From: PNKC01 sp039917655
GTDB lineage: Bacteria > Chloroflexota > Dehalococcoidia > Tepidiformales > Tepidiformaceae
Assembly: GCA_039917655.1 (NCBI GenBank)
Contig: JBDSJC010000054.1
Location: 1 to 12,157 of the forward strand
Length of the DNA stretch: 12,157 bases
Direction of reading: 5' to 3'
Within the stretch, counting starts at the first letter, position 1. Each line of letters starts with the position of its first letter. Positions 5,889 through 12,157 of this stretch are shown piece after piece. Under the pieces are notes generated by a model. That model worked only from the letters and a program-made list of their open reading frames with translations, was not told where the DNA came from and did no database searches. The translations under genes and the position numbers were made by a program.

Positions 5889-6763
5889 GGCCGCACCTTC
5901 CCAGGGCGAGCGATTCCCCGCTCGGCGAAAACCGCTTCCATCGTTGGCCACGCCGCGACCGCTGCCGGGAAGCCGGCGTACACGGCGACCATCTTTAGCG
6001 CCTCGATGACCGCCTCCGGGCTTGCGCCGTGGTTCAGCGCACCGCCAATGTGCGACTTCAAAGAAGCGTGTTGACCGGCGGCGGCGAGCATGACCACCAC
6101 CATCAGGCTTCGCGTGCGGCGATCCAACGCAGGCCCCTGCCAGACTTCGCCCATGGAGAAATCGAGGATCGCGTCGGCAAGCTCCGGGCAGCTGGCGCGC
6201 AGTTCGGCTTCGGCGTTAGAGTCTCCGCCGCTGAGCGTGCGCAGAACATCGAGTCCGGCCCCGCGCCTGTCTCCTGCGCCCGGGGCTGGCGGCGCGAACG
6301 TCAATGCCGGTTCAACCTTCCCGCCCAGGTTGGCCTGCATCGCGCGCAGGATCGCTTCGCTCGGGTCTGCGCGCGGGACGATGCCGAAGGCCGCGAGGAT
6401 GGCCGCTTGGAGCGTCTCGTCCATCTCCACGTTGTGCAACTCTTCTGGTTCGAACCAACCCATGTCTTGTCCCGCGGGGACAGAGGGCTCGCCGGTCCAA
6501 TCGGCCGAAACCAGGTAGAGGTTGTAGATGACGCGGCCATCGTCGTCGGCGAGGTGGATTGTCTCCAGAAAGTCCTCTTCGATAGTGAGGGCGTTGACTC
6601 CGAGGCGGATGAGGATCCGGTCCATCTCTTCGTCGGCGTCTTCCTGCTGGGGGGCGAGCGGGCCGCCGGGCAGCTCCCAGGGCGAATCCGCATCACCGCG
6701 GACGAGCAGCAGTTCGCCGTCGCGCGCCACGATCGCCCCGAGTTGGATGCGATTCGCACTCAT
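5885..6763 (-). CDS. Nudix-like domain fused to a carboxymuconolactone-decarboxylase-like domain
   Basis: 292 residues. Residues 1-130 resemble a Nudix hydrolase: strand IQLGAIVARDGELLLVRG, then WELPGG (29-34) and the box region to LGV at 54-56. However, the REUxEE metal-binding core is replaced by MDRILIR, so hydrolase activity is doubtful. Residues 131-175 form a linker rich in P, A and G. Residues 190-285 resemble PcaC/AhpD-type CMD domains: PELADAILDFSMGEVWQ, LDRRTRSLMVVVMLAAAG, H238 in LKSHIGGALNHG, and ALKMVAVYAGFPAAVAAWP. The CxxC pair of AhpD is absent, so it is closer to the PcaC-like branch and is not an obvious peroxidase. The start is ATG at 6763, overlapping the previous stop (ATGA); a longer frame to 6898 lies inside the upstream gene. 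Substrate unknown. Confidence 0.83.
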   Translation of the reverse strand: MSANRIQLGAIVARDGELLLVRGDADSPWELPGGPLAPQQEDADEEMDRILIRLGVNALTIEEDFLETIHLADDDGRVIYNLYLVSADWTGEPSVPAGQDMGWFEPEELHNVEMDETLQAAILAAFGIVPRADPSEAILRAMQANLGGKVEPALTFAPPAPGAGDRRGAGLDVLRTLSGGDSNAEAELRASCPELADAILDFSMGEVWQGPALDRRTRSLMVVVMLAAAGQHASLKSHIGGALNHGASPEAVIEALKMVAVYAGFPAAVAAWPTMEAVFAERGIARPGKVRP

Positions 6764-7149
6764 GTGGTCTTGACCGCCTGTGTATTGAGGACGCTGATCA
6801 GGAGGATCTTCAGGGCCGCCGGCAGTTCGGTTTCGAAGACGCCGTCCGCATCGAGCCAGATTCCAACGGCTGCCGGAATTTCGTTTGCCCACTCCCAAAC
6901 GGTGTAGAAGCCGGAGAAGCGCGGCGCGGCGTGCGCCGGGTGGTGGTAGTCGAACGCGCCCTGCGCCCAGATGGCGCGTGCATCAATACCCAGTTGGTCG
7001 GCGAGATAGGCCCGCAGTTCCACCTTGCGGTCCTCTGCCAGCGGCTGAAACACCCCGCCGGGCAGCCCGAGCGCCCCCTCGTGCCATGTGAGGAATACGC
7101 GCTGATCGCGCACCAGCACGCCGTAGACGCAGTCCGGCCGCTTATCCAC
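6760..7149 (-). CDS. Nudix-like protein with degenerate Nudix box
   Basis: 129 residues from a GTG at 7149, with GGAG about nine bases upstream. The fold pattern is Nudix-like: VYGVLVRDQRVFLTWHEGALGLPGGVF (residues 8-34), box region ending in LGI (53-55), then FSGFYTVWEW. The consensus REUxEE reads RAYLADQ, so the metal-binding glutamates are mostly missing. It is the first gene after the 143-bp repeat-containing gap, and it overlaps the following Nudix/CMD fusion by ATGA. Two tandem Nudix-like units with the same loss suggest a duplicated, re-purposed binding domain. Substrate unknown. Confidence 0.78.
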   Translation of the reverse strand: MDKRPDCVYGVLVRDQRVFLTWHEGALGLPGGVFQPLAEDRKVELRAYLADQLGIDARAIWAQGAFDYHHPAHAAPRFSGFYTVWEWANEIPAAVGIWLDADGVFETELPAALKILLISVLNTQAVKTT

Positions 7150-7160
7150 GGGGACGCTCC

Positions 7161-7290
7161 CGATTCACGAGCGCGGTAGCAGCCGACTCCCCTTCTCCCT
7201 CCGCAGTGGGAGAAGGGGCCGGGGGATGAGGGCCGCCCGCCACGAAGCGTGGCCCTCCTTGGTCAATCGTGAATCGTGAATCGTGAATTC
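7161..7290. repeat. Repeat-built intergenic element between trpE and the Nudix gene
   Basis: The only gap of note in the right two thirds of the window. CGATTCACGA (7161-7170) is answered as an inverted repeat by TCGTGAATCG at 7268-7277 and again at 7275-7284, within three tandem AATCGTG heptamers (7265-7285). Inside are a GTAG (7176-7179), an 11-bp perfect hairpin (7189-7199 with 7208-7218, 8-base loop, arms CCCCTTCTCCC and GGGAGAAGGGG), then GGGGGATGAGGG, and a second hairpin GCCACG-AAG-CGTGGC (7239-7253). The hairpin/GATGAGGG combination resembles dispersed intergenic repeats of many bacterial genomes (recalled, not searched). It is short and non-coding, and looks like a MITE- or REP-type insertion. 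Confidence 0.7.
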
Positions 7291-7292
7291 CC

Positions 7293-8777
7293 CTATCCAT
7301 AGCCCAGGCTCCCTGTGCGCATCTCCGCTGCCGCAATCTCCGCGAGGTCGATCGCTCGCATCATCGCCGTTGCCTTATTGCGCGATTCCAGATACTCCTC
7401 TTCGGGCGTGCTGTCGTAGACCACGCCGCCGGCGGCCTGGATGTAGGCGAGCCCGTCTTTCATCCAGATCGTGCGGATCGCGAGCGCGGTGTCGCAGTTC
7501 CCAGAGAGGTCGAAGTAGCCAACGCAGCCACCATAGCCGCCGCGCTGCTCCCCTTCGAGTTCGGCGATGATCTCCATCGTGCGGATCTTTGGGGCGCCGG
7601 TGACGGTGCCGTGGGGGAAGTAAGCGCGGAGTGCGTCGTAGCTCGAAACGCCGGGCTGGAGCTTGCCGACAACATGCGAGACGAGGTGCATTACGTGCGA
7701 GTAGCGTTCGATCGCCATCAACGACGTGACCTCCACCGTGCCCGGCACGCACACCCGCCCGAGGTCATTGCGCGCCAGATCGACGAGCATGATGTGTTCG
7801 GCCTGCTCCTTCTCGGACTCCTGCAACTCCTTTGCCATGCGCAGCTCATCCGCTTCGTCGCGGCCGCGGCGCCTGGTGCCAGCGATCGGGTGCGTCTCGA
7901 TCAGGTCGTCCTCCACGCGGATGAGCATCTCCGGCGATGCCCCGACCACCTGCATCTCGTCCAGTTCCAGGTAGTACATGTAAGGCGAGGGGTTCACTCG
8001 CCGCAACGACCGGTAGACCTCGAAGGGGTGCGCCTCGGTCTGCCGCGTGAACCGCTGAGAGACCTGGATCTGGTAGGTGTTTCCGCTCTCGATGTACTCC
8101 TTGGCGATCATCACCTTCTCCATGAAGTCTTCCTTCGTGTGGTTGGAGACAAACGTCGAGTTGCCGGATTTCGGCAGCTTCACCTCGTACGGCAGCCGCA
8201 CGAGAGGCGCCTCAAGGCGCGTGACCAGGTCGTCGATCTTCCAGGCCGCCTGCCGGTAGGCGGCCTCGATATCCCCGTCCAGCCGCACGTGGCTGACTAC
8301 TTTGATCGAGTGCTGGAGGTGGTCGAAGACCAACAGCGTGTCCGTGAACATCCAGATCGATTCCGGGAAGCCCTGCGGGTCCGACTCTGGCATCGGCAAC
8401 TTCTCGTAGTAGCGCGCCACTTCGTACGAGAGGAATCCAACCGCCCCGCCGCTGAAACGTGGCCGACCGGGTAGCTTGACCGGCGTAAACCGGCGCAATT
8501 CGTCTTCTATGTGGATGAGCGGGTCCTCGGCCAGTTCGCCAGGCCCGTCGCCGGTGCGCAATACGCGGTACGGCTCCGTGCCGATGAAGCTGTAGCGCGC
8601 CAGCCGTTCGCCACCCTCGACCGATTCGAGGAGGAACGAGTACTGGCCGCGTTTCACCTTGAGGAAGGCGGAGACCGGCGTTTCGAGGTCGGCCGCCACC
8701 TCGCGGTAGATCGGGACCACATTGCCGCCGCCCTTGCGCGCTATCTCCTTCACCTGTTCGAGCGTGGGCTGGAGCAT
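7293..8777 (-). CDS. trpE: Anthranilate synthase component I (TrpE)
   Basis: Chorismate plus ammonia to anthranilate; pairs with TrpG. 494 residues, normal. Seen: the LLES element of the tryptophan feedback site (49-52) with ARYSFIG following, NPSPYM (262-267, also part of the inhibitor site), VGASPE (278-283), HPIAGTRRRG (296-305), EHIMLVDLARNDLG (328-341), FPHGTVTGAPKIRTME (387-402), GGYGGCVGYFD, and the C-terminal IQAAGGVVYDS. The alanine in PIAGT, where PabB-type enzymes have lysine, marks it as TrpE rather than aminodeoxychorismate synthase. The retained LLES and NPSPYM elements suggest that it is inhibited by tryptophan. The ATG at 8777 shares a base with the trpS stop (TGATG); a TTG three bases upstream is a less likely start. 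It is followed by a 143-bp gap before the next gene. Confidence 0.97.
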   Translation of the reverse strand: MLQPTLEQVKEIARKGGGNVVPIYREVAADLETPVSAFLKVKRGQYSFLLESVEGGERLARYSFIGTEPYRVLRTGDGPGELAEDPLIHIEDELRRFTPVKLPGRPRFSGGAVGFLSYEVARYYEKLPMPESDPQGFPESIWMFTDTLLVFDHLQHSIKVVSHVRLDGDIEAAYRQAAWKIDDLVTRLEAPLVRLPYEVKLPKSGNSTFVSNHTKEDFMEKVMIAKEYIESGNTYQIQVSQRFTRQTEAHPFEVYRSLRRVNPSPYMYYLELDEMQVVGASPEMLIRVEDDLIETHPIAGTRRRGRDEADELRMAKELQESEKEQAEHIMLVDLARNDLGRVCVPGTVEVTSLMAIERYSHVMHLVSHVVGKLQPGVSSYDALRAYFPHGTVTGAPKIRTMEIIAELEGEQRGGYGGCVGYFDLSGNCDTALAIRTIWMKDGLAYIQAAGGVVYDSTPEEEYLESRNKATAMMRAIDLAEIAAAEMRTGSLGYG

Positions 8778-9802
8778 CAATAGCGCCCCAGGTAGTTCAT
8801 GTCGAGCGCGTCACGGACCATCTCCATGGTCTCGATCGCGATCTTGCGGCCACGCTTGGTGCCAGCCTCGAGCGCTTCGCGGACCTGCGGCATGTGGGCT
8901 TCGTAGTGCGCCCGGCGGTCACGCATCGGTTCCAAGAGAGTGTTCAGCGCCAGCGTCAGGCGGTCCTTCAGCTCCTTGTTGCCCACGCCGCTGGTCCGGT
9001 AGCGGTCCTCGAGGTCCGCGACCTCGGCGGTGTTGGGGTCGAAGGCACGGAGGTAGAGGAAGATTGGGTTCTCGTTCGGGTCGCCGGGTTCGTCGAGTTC
9101 CCGCGGAGGCCCGGCGTACATCGCCTTTACCTTTTTCGCTACAGTCTCGGCGCTGTCTTTGAGATCGATGGTGTTCCCGCGGGACTTGCTCATCTTCGCG
9201 TTGCCATCGGTGCCCACTAGGCGCGGGACGCGGCCAACCAGCGCCTCCGGCTCCGGGAAGACCTCCTTGAAGCGGCGATTGAAGCGCCGCGCCGTTTCGC
9301 GTGTCAGCTCAATGTGCGGAAGCTGGTCTTCGCCCACCGGCACCAGGTGGGCGCGCGGCATCAGGATGTTTGCCACTTGCATCACGGGGTAGGTGTAGAA
9401 CGCCACCGGGACGGATTTCGCTTCGCTCTTGCCGTCCTCGGGATGCTCTATCGCCTCCATCTCGGCCTTCAGCGTGGGGTTGCGTTCGAGCATCGAGACG
9501 GGCAAAAACCAGCCAAGAAGCGTTGCCAGCTCGGCGTGCTCCGGCACCAGGCTTTCGATGACGAAAGAGCTCCCTTCCGGGTCCAAACCAACCCCGAGCC
9601 AGTCCAGGGCGACCTCCCAGACGGCGTCTCGCACGCGCGAAATGTCGTCCGCGTAGTCGGAGACCTGGTAATCGGCGATCAGGAAGTAGCACTCGTAATC
9701 ACGCTGGAGCTTCACCCAGTTTTCGAGGGCACCCGCGTAGTGGCCGAGATGCAACGACCCGGTGGGCCGGATGCCGGTGAGGATGCGCCTGCGTTCGGTC
9801 AC
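8777..9802 (-). CDS. trpS: Tryptophanyl-tRNA synthetase
   Basis: Class Ic aminoacyl-tRNA synthetase charging tRNA-Trp. 341 residues, typical for bacteria. Seen: ILTGIRPTGSLHLGHYAGAL with the HIGH-type HLGH at 18-21, ADYQ (43-46), GEDQ (157-160), and the KMSKS signature at 203-207 in NAKMSKSRGN. GTG is the start at 9802: it overlaps the preceding stop as GTGA and has GGAGG six bases upstream. It lies between a four-helix-bundle-like gene and trpE, with TGATG overlap to trpE. Placing the charging enzyme in the trp operon ties tryptophan use to its supply. It may also be regulated with the operon, but any leader or attenuator would be outside the window. Confidence 0.97.
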   Translation of the reverse strand: MTERRRILTGIRPTGSLHLGHYAGALENWVKLQRDYECYFLIADYQVSDYADDISRVRDAVWEVALDWLGVGLDPEGSSFVIESLVPEHAELATLLGWFLPVSMLERNPTLKAEMEAIEHPEDGKSEAKSVPVAFYTYPVMQVANILMPRAHLVPVGEDQLPHIELTRETARRFNRRFKEVFPEPEALVGRVPRLVGTDGNAKMSKSRGNTIDLKDSAETVAKKVKAMYAGPPRELDEPGDPNENPIFLYLRAFDPNTAEVADLEDRYRTSGVGNKELKDRLTLALNTLLEPMRDRRAHYEAHMPQVREALEAGTKRGRKIAIETMEMVRDALDMNYLGRY

Positions 9803-10260
9803 CGAGGGCCTCCCCCCTGGTTGCGAACGGGTGGCCGAGGGTTTCCCGGCGCAGGCGGACGGGAGCCGCCCGGTGCAGGGCCGCGGGCCGGGCCGCCTGG
9901 CAGACGGCCAGCGCCGACTCGCAGGTAGGCGGAGACCTGGCGGGCAGCGTGCTCGGCCAGTTCCAGTTCGTGCGCGAACACCGTGTCTTGTTCATTGGTG
10001 ACGGCAGCGAGGATGTGGATCCACGAACGGCACTGCGCGAGCGCGCCGCGCGCATCCCGGTAGAGATCACCCTGGGCGGGCCCTTCGCGGCCGGAGGCTT
10101 CGGCGATGAGCGCCGAGGCGAGACCGGCCTGCTCGAAAGCGTGGCCCTGCGCATCGATCGAGGCCTTCAGATTGGAGCCGATCTTCAGGCGGCCAACGGC
10201 GGCGGCAAGCTTCACCGAGGTATTCCAGGCCTCAACGTTCTGGTAGTCGAATTCGGCCAT
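9799..10260 (-). CDS. Small four-helix-bundle-like protein (23S rRNA IVP/S23-like) with Pro/Gly-rich tail
   Basis: 153 residues. The N-terminal pattern (FDYQNVEAWNTSVKLAAAVGRL, then helices around ASALIAEASGREG and RDARGALAQCRSWIHILAAV) resembles the four-helix-bundle family that includes proteins encoded by 23S rRNA intervening sequences; the match is by pattern only. The tail from about residue 114 is rich in P, G, R and A and probably disordered. The function of the family is poorly known. It is not in an rRNA gene here but in the operon, coupled by TGATG to the CADD-like gene upstream and by GTGA to trpS downstream. The Shine-Dalgarno GGAGAGG precedes the ATG. It could instead be an unrelated helical protein. 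Confidence 0.6.
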   Translation of the reverse strand: MAEFDYQNVEAWNTSVKLAAAVGRLKIGSNLKASIDAQGHAFEQAGLASALIAEASGREGPAQGDLYRDARGALAQCRSWIHILAAVTNEQDTVFAHELELAEHAARQVSAYLRVGAGRLPGGPARGPAPGGSRPPAPGNPRPPVRNQGGGPR

Positions 10261-10928
10261 CAGGCAGCCACCTCTCCGTAGCAGCCGTCGAGGAAGCTGA
10301 GCAGCCGGTCGCAGGAGGACTCGATCGCAGCGATCACAGCGTCTTCGCTCTCGGCGGACTGGCGGATGGCGTCCATCTCGGCCCCGGCGTGGGCGATGTC
10401 CGACACGAGGTGGATCGAAAAGAACTCGAACTGCTTGGGGGCGAACCCGTAGTGCTCAGTCAGCCCCTTGATCTTCTGCCAGGCGATCGCCGGCACCTGT
10501 CCTTCGTAAGCGAAGAGCGTGGCCATCGCCTCGGCGACGGTTGAGTTCTTCGAGGCGTCGCTGAAGTGGGCGATGAGTGCTGCCGTCTCCGGGCGGATCT
10601 CGGCGTTGCGCACCTCCTCGGACGAGACGCCGAGTGCGTGGGCGAACTCGAGCCAGAGCACCGGGTGGTTTCGATCGCCGTGCTCTTCGTCCCAGAGGTT
10701 GTCCAGGATCAGTTGGCGAATCTCCGGTGACTCCGTGCGCGTGTGGATGGCGCTGAGGAAACGCGGGAAGGCCACTTCGAAGTGGTAGTACTGGCGTGCG
10801 TACTCCTGTAGCCGCTCACGGCTGAGCACGCCCTTCGTCCACTCCGTATAGAACGGGTGCTTGAGCAGGGATTTCTCATCGAGGACGGCGTTGATGCGGG
10901 CTTCGAGGTCACTGGTCTGGGAGATCAT
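10260..10928 (-). CDS. CADD/PqqC-like diiron protein, probable self-sacrificing p-aminobenzoate synthase
   Basis: Heme-oxygenase-like all-helical protein, 222 residues. The closest family I recognise is the Chlamydia CADD group (related to PqqC and TenA), known to make p-aminobenzoate without PabA/B/C by consuming a tyrosine and a lysine of its own chain. Seen: HPFYTEW with Y27, RQYYHFEVAFPRFLSAIH (46-62), DEEHGDRNHP with metal ligands E81 and H88, FAYEGQVPAIAWQKIKGL with Y141, E142 and K152, and SIHLVSDIAH with H173, D177 and H180. From memory the Chlamydia enzyme has Y27, E81, H88, Y141, E142, K152, H174, D178 and H181, a residue-for-residue match apart from a one-residue shift in the last three. 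The start at 10928 has AAAGG eight bases upstream. The gene is coupled to the next by TGATG. TenA- or PqqC-type roles are less likely: no thiamine or PQQ genes are nearby, and the motifs are CADD-like. Confidence 0.85.
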   Translation of the reverse strand: MISQTSDLEARINAVLDEKSLLKHPFYTEWTKGVLSRERLQEYARQYYHFEVAFPRFLSAIHTRTESPEIRQLILDNLWDEEHGDRNHPVLWLEFAHALGVSSEEVRNAEIRPETAALIAHFSDASKNSTVAEAMATLFAYEGQVPAIAWQKIKGLTEHYGFAPKQFEFFSIHLVSDIAHAGAEMDAIRQSAESEDAVIAAIESSCDRLLSFLDGCYGEVAA

Positions 10929-10971
10929 TTCGGGGGCCTTTCGGGAGTGCTTAGTGCTGAGCAGCGAGATT

Positions 10972-12157
10972 TCAGAGCTCGGGGAGCGATTTCATCGCCT
11001 CGCGGACGCGTTCTGCGGGGTAGTGGTCGTCGATCAGGCGGCCTGCCAGGTAGTCATCGTAGGCCGCCAGGTCCAACAGGCCGTGGCCGCTGAGATTGAA
11101 GAGGATGGTGCGGCTCTTGCCTTCTTCCTTCGCCGCCAGCGCCTCATCGATCGCGCCGCGGATAGCGTGGCTGCTTTCAGGCGCGGGGATGATCCCCTCG
11201 GTCTTTGCGAATAGCGTAGCCGCTTCGAAGCAAGGATTCTGGGGGTAGGCCTTCGCCTCAATGTAGCCTTCGCTGTAGAGCTGGCAGAGAAGCGGCGCCA
11301 TGGCGTGGTAGCGCAGCCCGCCCGCATGGATGCCGGGCGGCATGAACGTGTGCCCCAGCGTGTACATCTTCATCAGCGGCGTCAGCCCGGCGGTGTCGCC
11401 GAAGTCGTAGCGGTACTCACCCTTCGTCAGGCTCGGGCACGAGGCCGGCTCAACCGCCACAAAGCGCGTGTTCCGGTTGCCATCCAATCGCTCCTTCATG
11501 AACGGGAAGATCAGCCCGGCCGCGTTCGAACCGCCGCCCGCGCAACCGACCACGACGTCCGGGTAGTCGCCCGCCATCTCCATCTGCTTCATCGCTTCCT
11601 GGCCGATGACGGTCTGGTGCAAGAGCACATGGTTGAGCACGCTGCCGAGCGAATACTTCGTGTCTTCGCGCATCGCGGCGTCCTCGACCGCTTCCGAGAT
11701 CGCCATGCCGAGCGATCCCGAACTCTCCGGGTCTTCGGCCCGCGCCGCCCGCCCCGAGTTGGTGTCCTCGCTGGGGCTTGCCACGACGCTGCTTCCCCAG
11801 AGCTGCATCATCGACCGCCGGTACGGCTTCTGGTCGTAGGAGACCTTCACCATGTAGACCTTGCACTCGATCCCGAAGATCTGGCAGGCGAAGGCGAGCG
11901 ATGCGCCCCACTGCCCGGCGCCAGTCTCGCTGGCGATGCGCTTCACGCCCTCCTGCTTGTTGTAATACGCCTGCGCAACGGCGGTGTTCGGCTTGTGCGA
12001 GCCGGAGGGCGAGACGCCTTCGTACTTGTAATAGATCTTCGCCGGGGTATCGAGCGCCTTCTCCAGGAAAGTCGCGCGGATCAGCGGTGAGGGCCGCCAG
12101 ATCTTGTAGATCTCCCGCACCTCCTCCGGGATCGCGATGTAGCGTTCGGTGCTTACC
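10972..12157 (-). CDS. trpB2: TrpB2-type tryptophan synthase beta chain, 5' end beyond the window
   Basis: PLP enzyme that makes tryptophan from indole and serine (or phosphoserine, in some members). 394 residues are visible; the frame stays open to the right edge (visible N-terminal part VSTERYIAIPEEVREIYKIW), so the start lies outside. Seen: RPSPL, YYKYEGVSPSGSHKPNTA with the PLP lysine in SHKPN, ETGAGQWGASLAFACQIF (the W form is typical of TrpB2, where TrpB1 has H), KVYMVKVSYDQKPYRR, the phosphate-binding loop CAGGGSNAAG, and a C-terminal ESSHA and NLSGHG. These mark it as TrpB2, not the canonical TrpB that occurs at the left edge. TrpB2 proteins often act without tight TrpA contact, as indole scavengers. 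A 43-base gap separates it from the CADD-like gene. Confidence 0.95.
   Translation of the reverse strand, partial: VSTERYIAIPEEVREIYKIWRPSPLIRATFLEKALDTPAKIYYKYEGVSPSGSHKPNTAVAQAYYNKQEGVKRIASETGAGQWGASLAFACQIFGIECKVYMVKVSYDQKPYRRSMMQLWGSSVVASPSEDTNSGRAARAEDPESSGSLGMAISEAVEDAAMREDTKYSLGSVLNHVLLHQTVIGQEAMKQMEMAGDYPDVVVGCAGGGSNAAGLIFPFMKERLDGNRNTRFVAVEPASCPSLTKGEYRYDFGDTAGLTPLMKMYTLGHTFMPPGIHAGGLRYHAMAPLLCQLYSEGYIEAKAYPQNPCFEAATLFAKTEGIIPAPESSHAIRGAIDEALAAKEEGKSRTILFNLSGHGLLDLAAYDDYLAGRLIDDHYPAERVREAMKSLPEL

Noticed and set aside
6029..6907. Plus-strand open frame of 292 codons opposite the Nudix/CMD gene
   Set aside because: The minus-strand frame has clear family motifs and overlapping neighbours; the plus frame has neither.
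7189..7218. Strong 11-bp hairpin after trpE as an intrinsic terminator
   Set aside because: No T-run follows on either strand, and on the minus strand it sits between trpE and a coupled gene set. It is better explained as part of a dispersed repeat, though it may still affect transcript stability.
7611..8474. Plus-strand open frame of 287 codons opposite trpE
   Set aside because: Shadow of trpE with biased composition (R, H, V) and no domain signature.
10929..10971. Attenuator or riboswitch between TrpB2 and the CADD-like gene
   Set aside because: Only 43 bases, with a small direct repeat (AGTGCT twice) and no convincing hairpin or T-run.
11305..12090. Long plus-strand open frame of 261 codons opposite TrpB2
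   Set aside because: Antisense shadow of a clear TrpB2 in high-GC DNA; its product is rich in R, H and A and has no recognisable domain.

Overview
The window is GC-rich, and almost every gene lies on the minus strand. It is a large tryptophan-biosynthesis cluster that reads from right to left. The protein sequences, the presence of both a TrpB2 and a classical TrpB, and the mix of passenger genes suggest an uncultured high-GC bacterium, possibly Chloroflexota (Dehalococcoidia-like). That placement is an inference from general resemblance and was not tested.

Layout in transcription order (minus strand). The end of a TrpB2-type tryptophan synthase beta chain comes first (5' end outside the window). 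It is followed by a CADD/PqqC-like diiron protein, a small four-helix-bundle-like protein, trpS and trpE. A 143-bp gap then holds a repeat-built element. After the gap come a GTG-started Nudix-like gene, a Nudix-like/carboxymuconolactone-decarboxylase fusion, a DUF3995 membrane protein, a HAD-family protein without its usual nucleophile, an unrecognised 110-residue protein, trpG, trpD and trpC. The run is then interrupted by an 885-bp island. Beyond it lie trpF and the start of a classical trpB, cut by the left edge. trpA is not seen and may lie just past position 1. Most neighbours overlap by 1 to 11 bases (TGATG, ATGA or GTGA junctions), which points to one or two long, translationally coupled operons.

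The island between trpC and trpF is the main mobile feature. A single-domain HUH/Y1 transposase of the RAYT (REP-associated tyrosine transposase) type is encoded on the plus strand, against the operon. On each side it is bracketed by the same pair of REP-like hairpins in inverted orientation, each with a GTAG tetranucleotide at its 5' foot. One extra REP ends only 12 bases before the trpF start codon. The RAYT reading frame has no stop of its own and runs antisense into the 3' end of trpC.

How the genes fit together. TrpE and TrpG make anthranilate from chorismate, and TrpD, TrpF and TrpC convert it to indole-glycerol phosphate. TrpB (with TrpA) and/or TrpB2 finish tryptophan, and TrpS charges it to tRNA. 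The CADD-like protein conserves all the residues I recall for the Chlamydia self-sacrificing p-aminobenzoate synthase. This suggests that a second chorismate-derived aromatic, pABA, may here be made by a non-chorismate route inside a trp operon. The Nudix/CMD/DUF3995/HAD/unknown block between trpE and trpG has no known link to tryptophan, and several of its proteins look catalytically degenerate.
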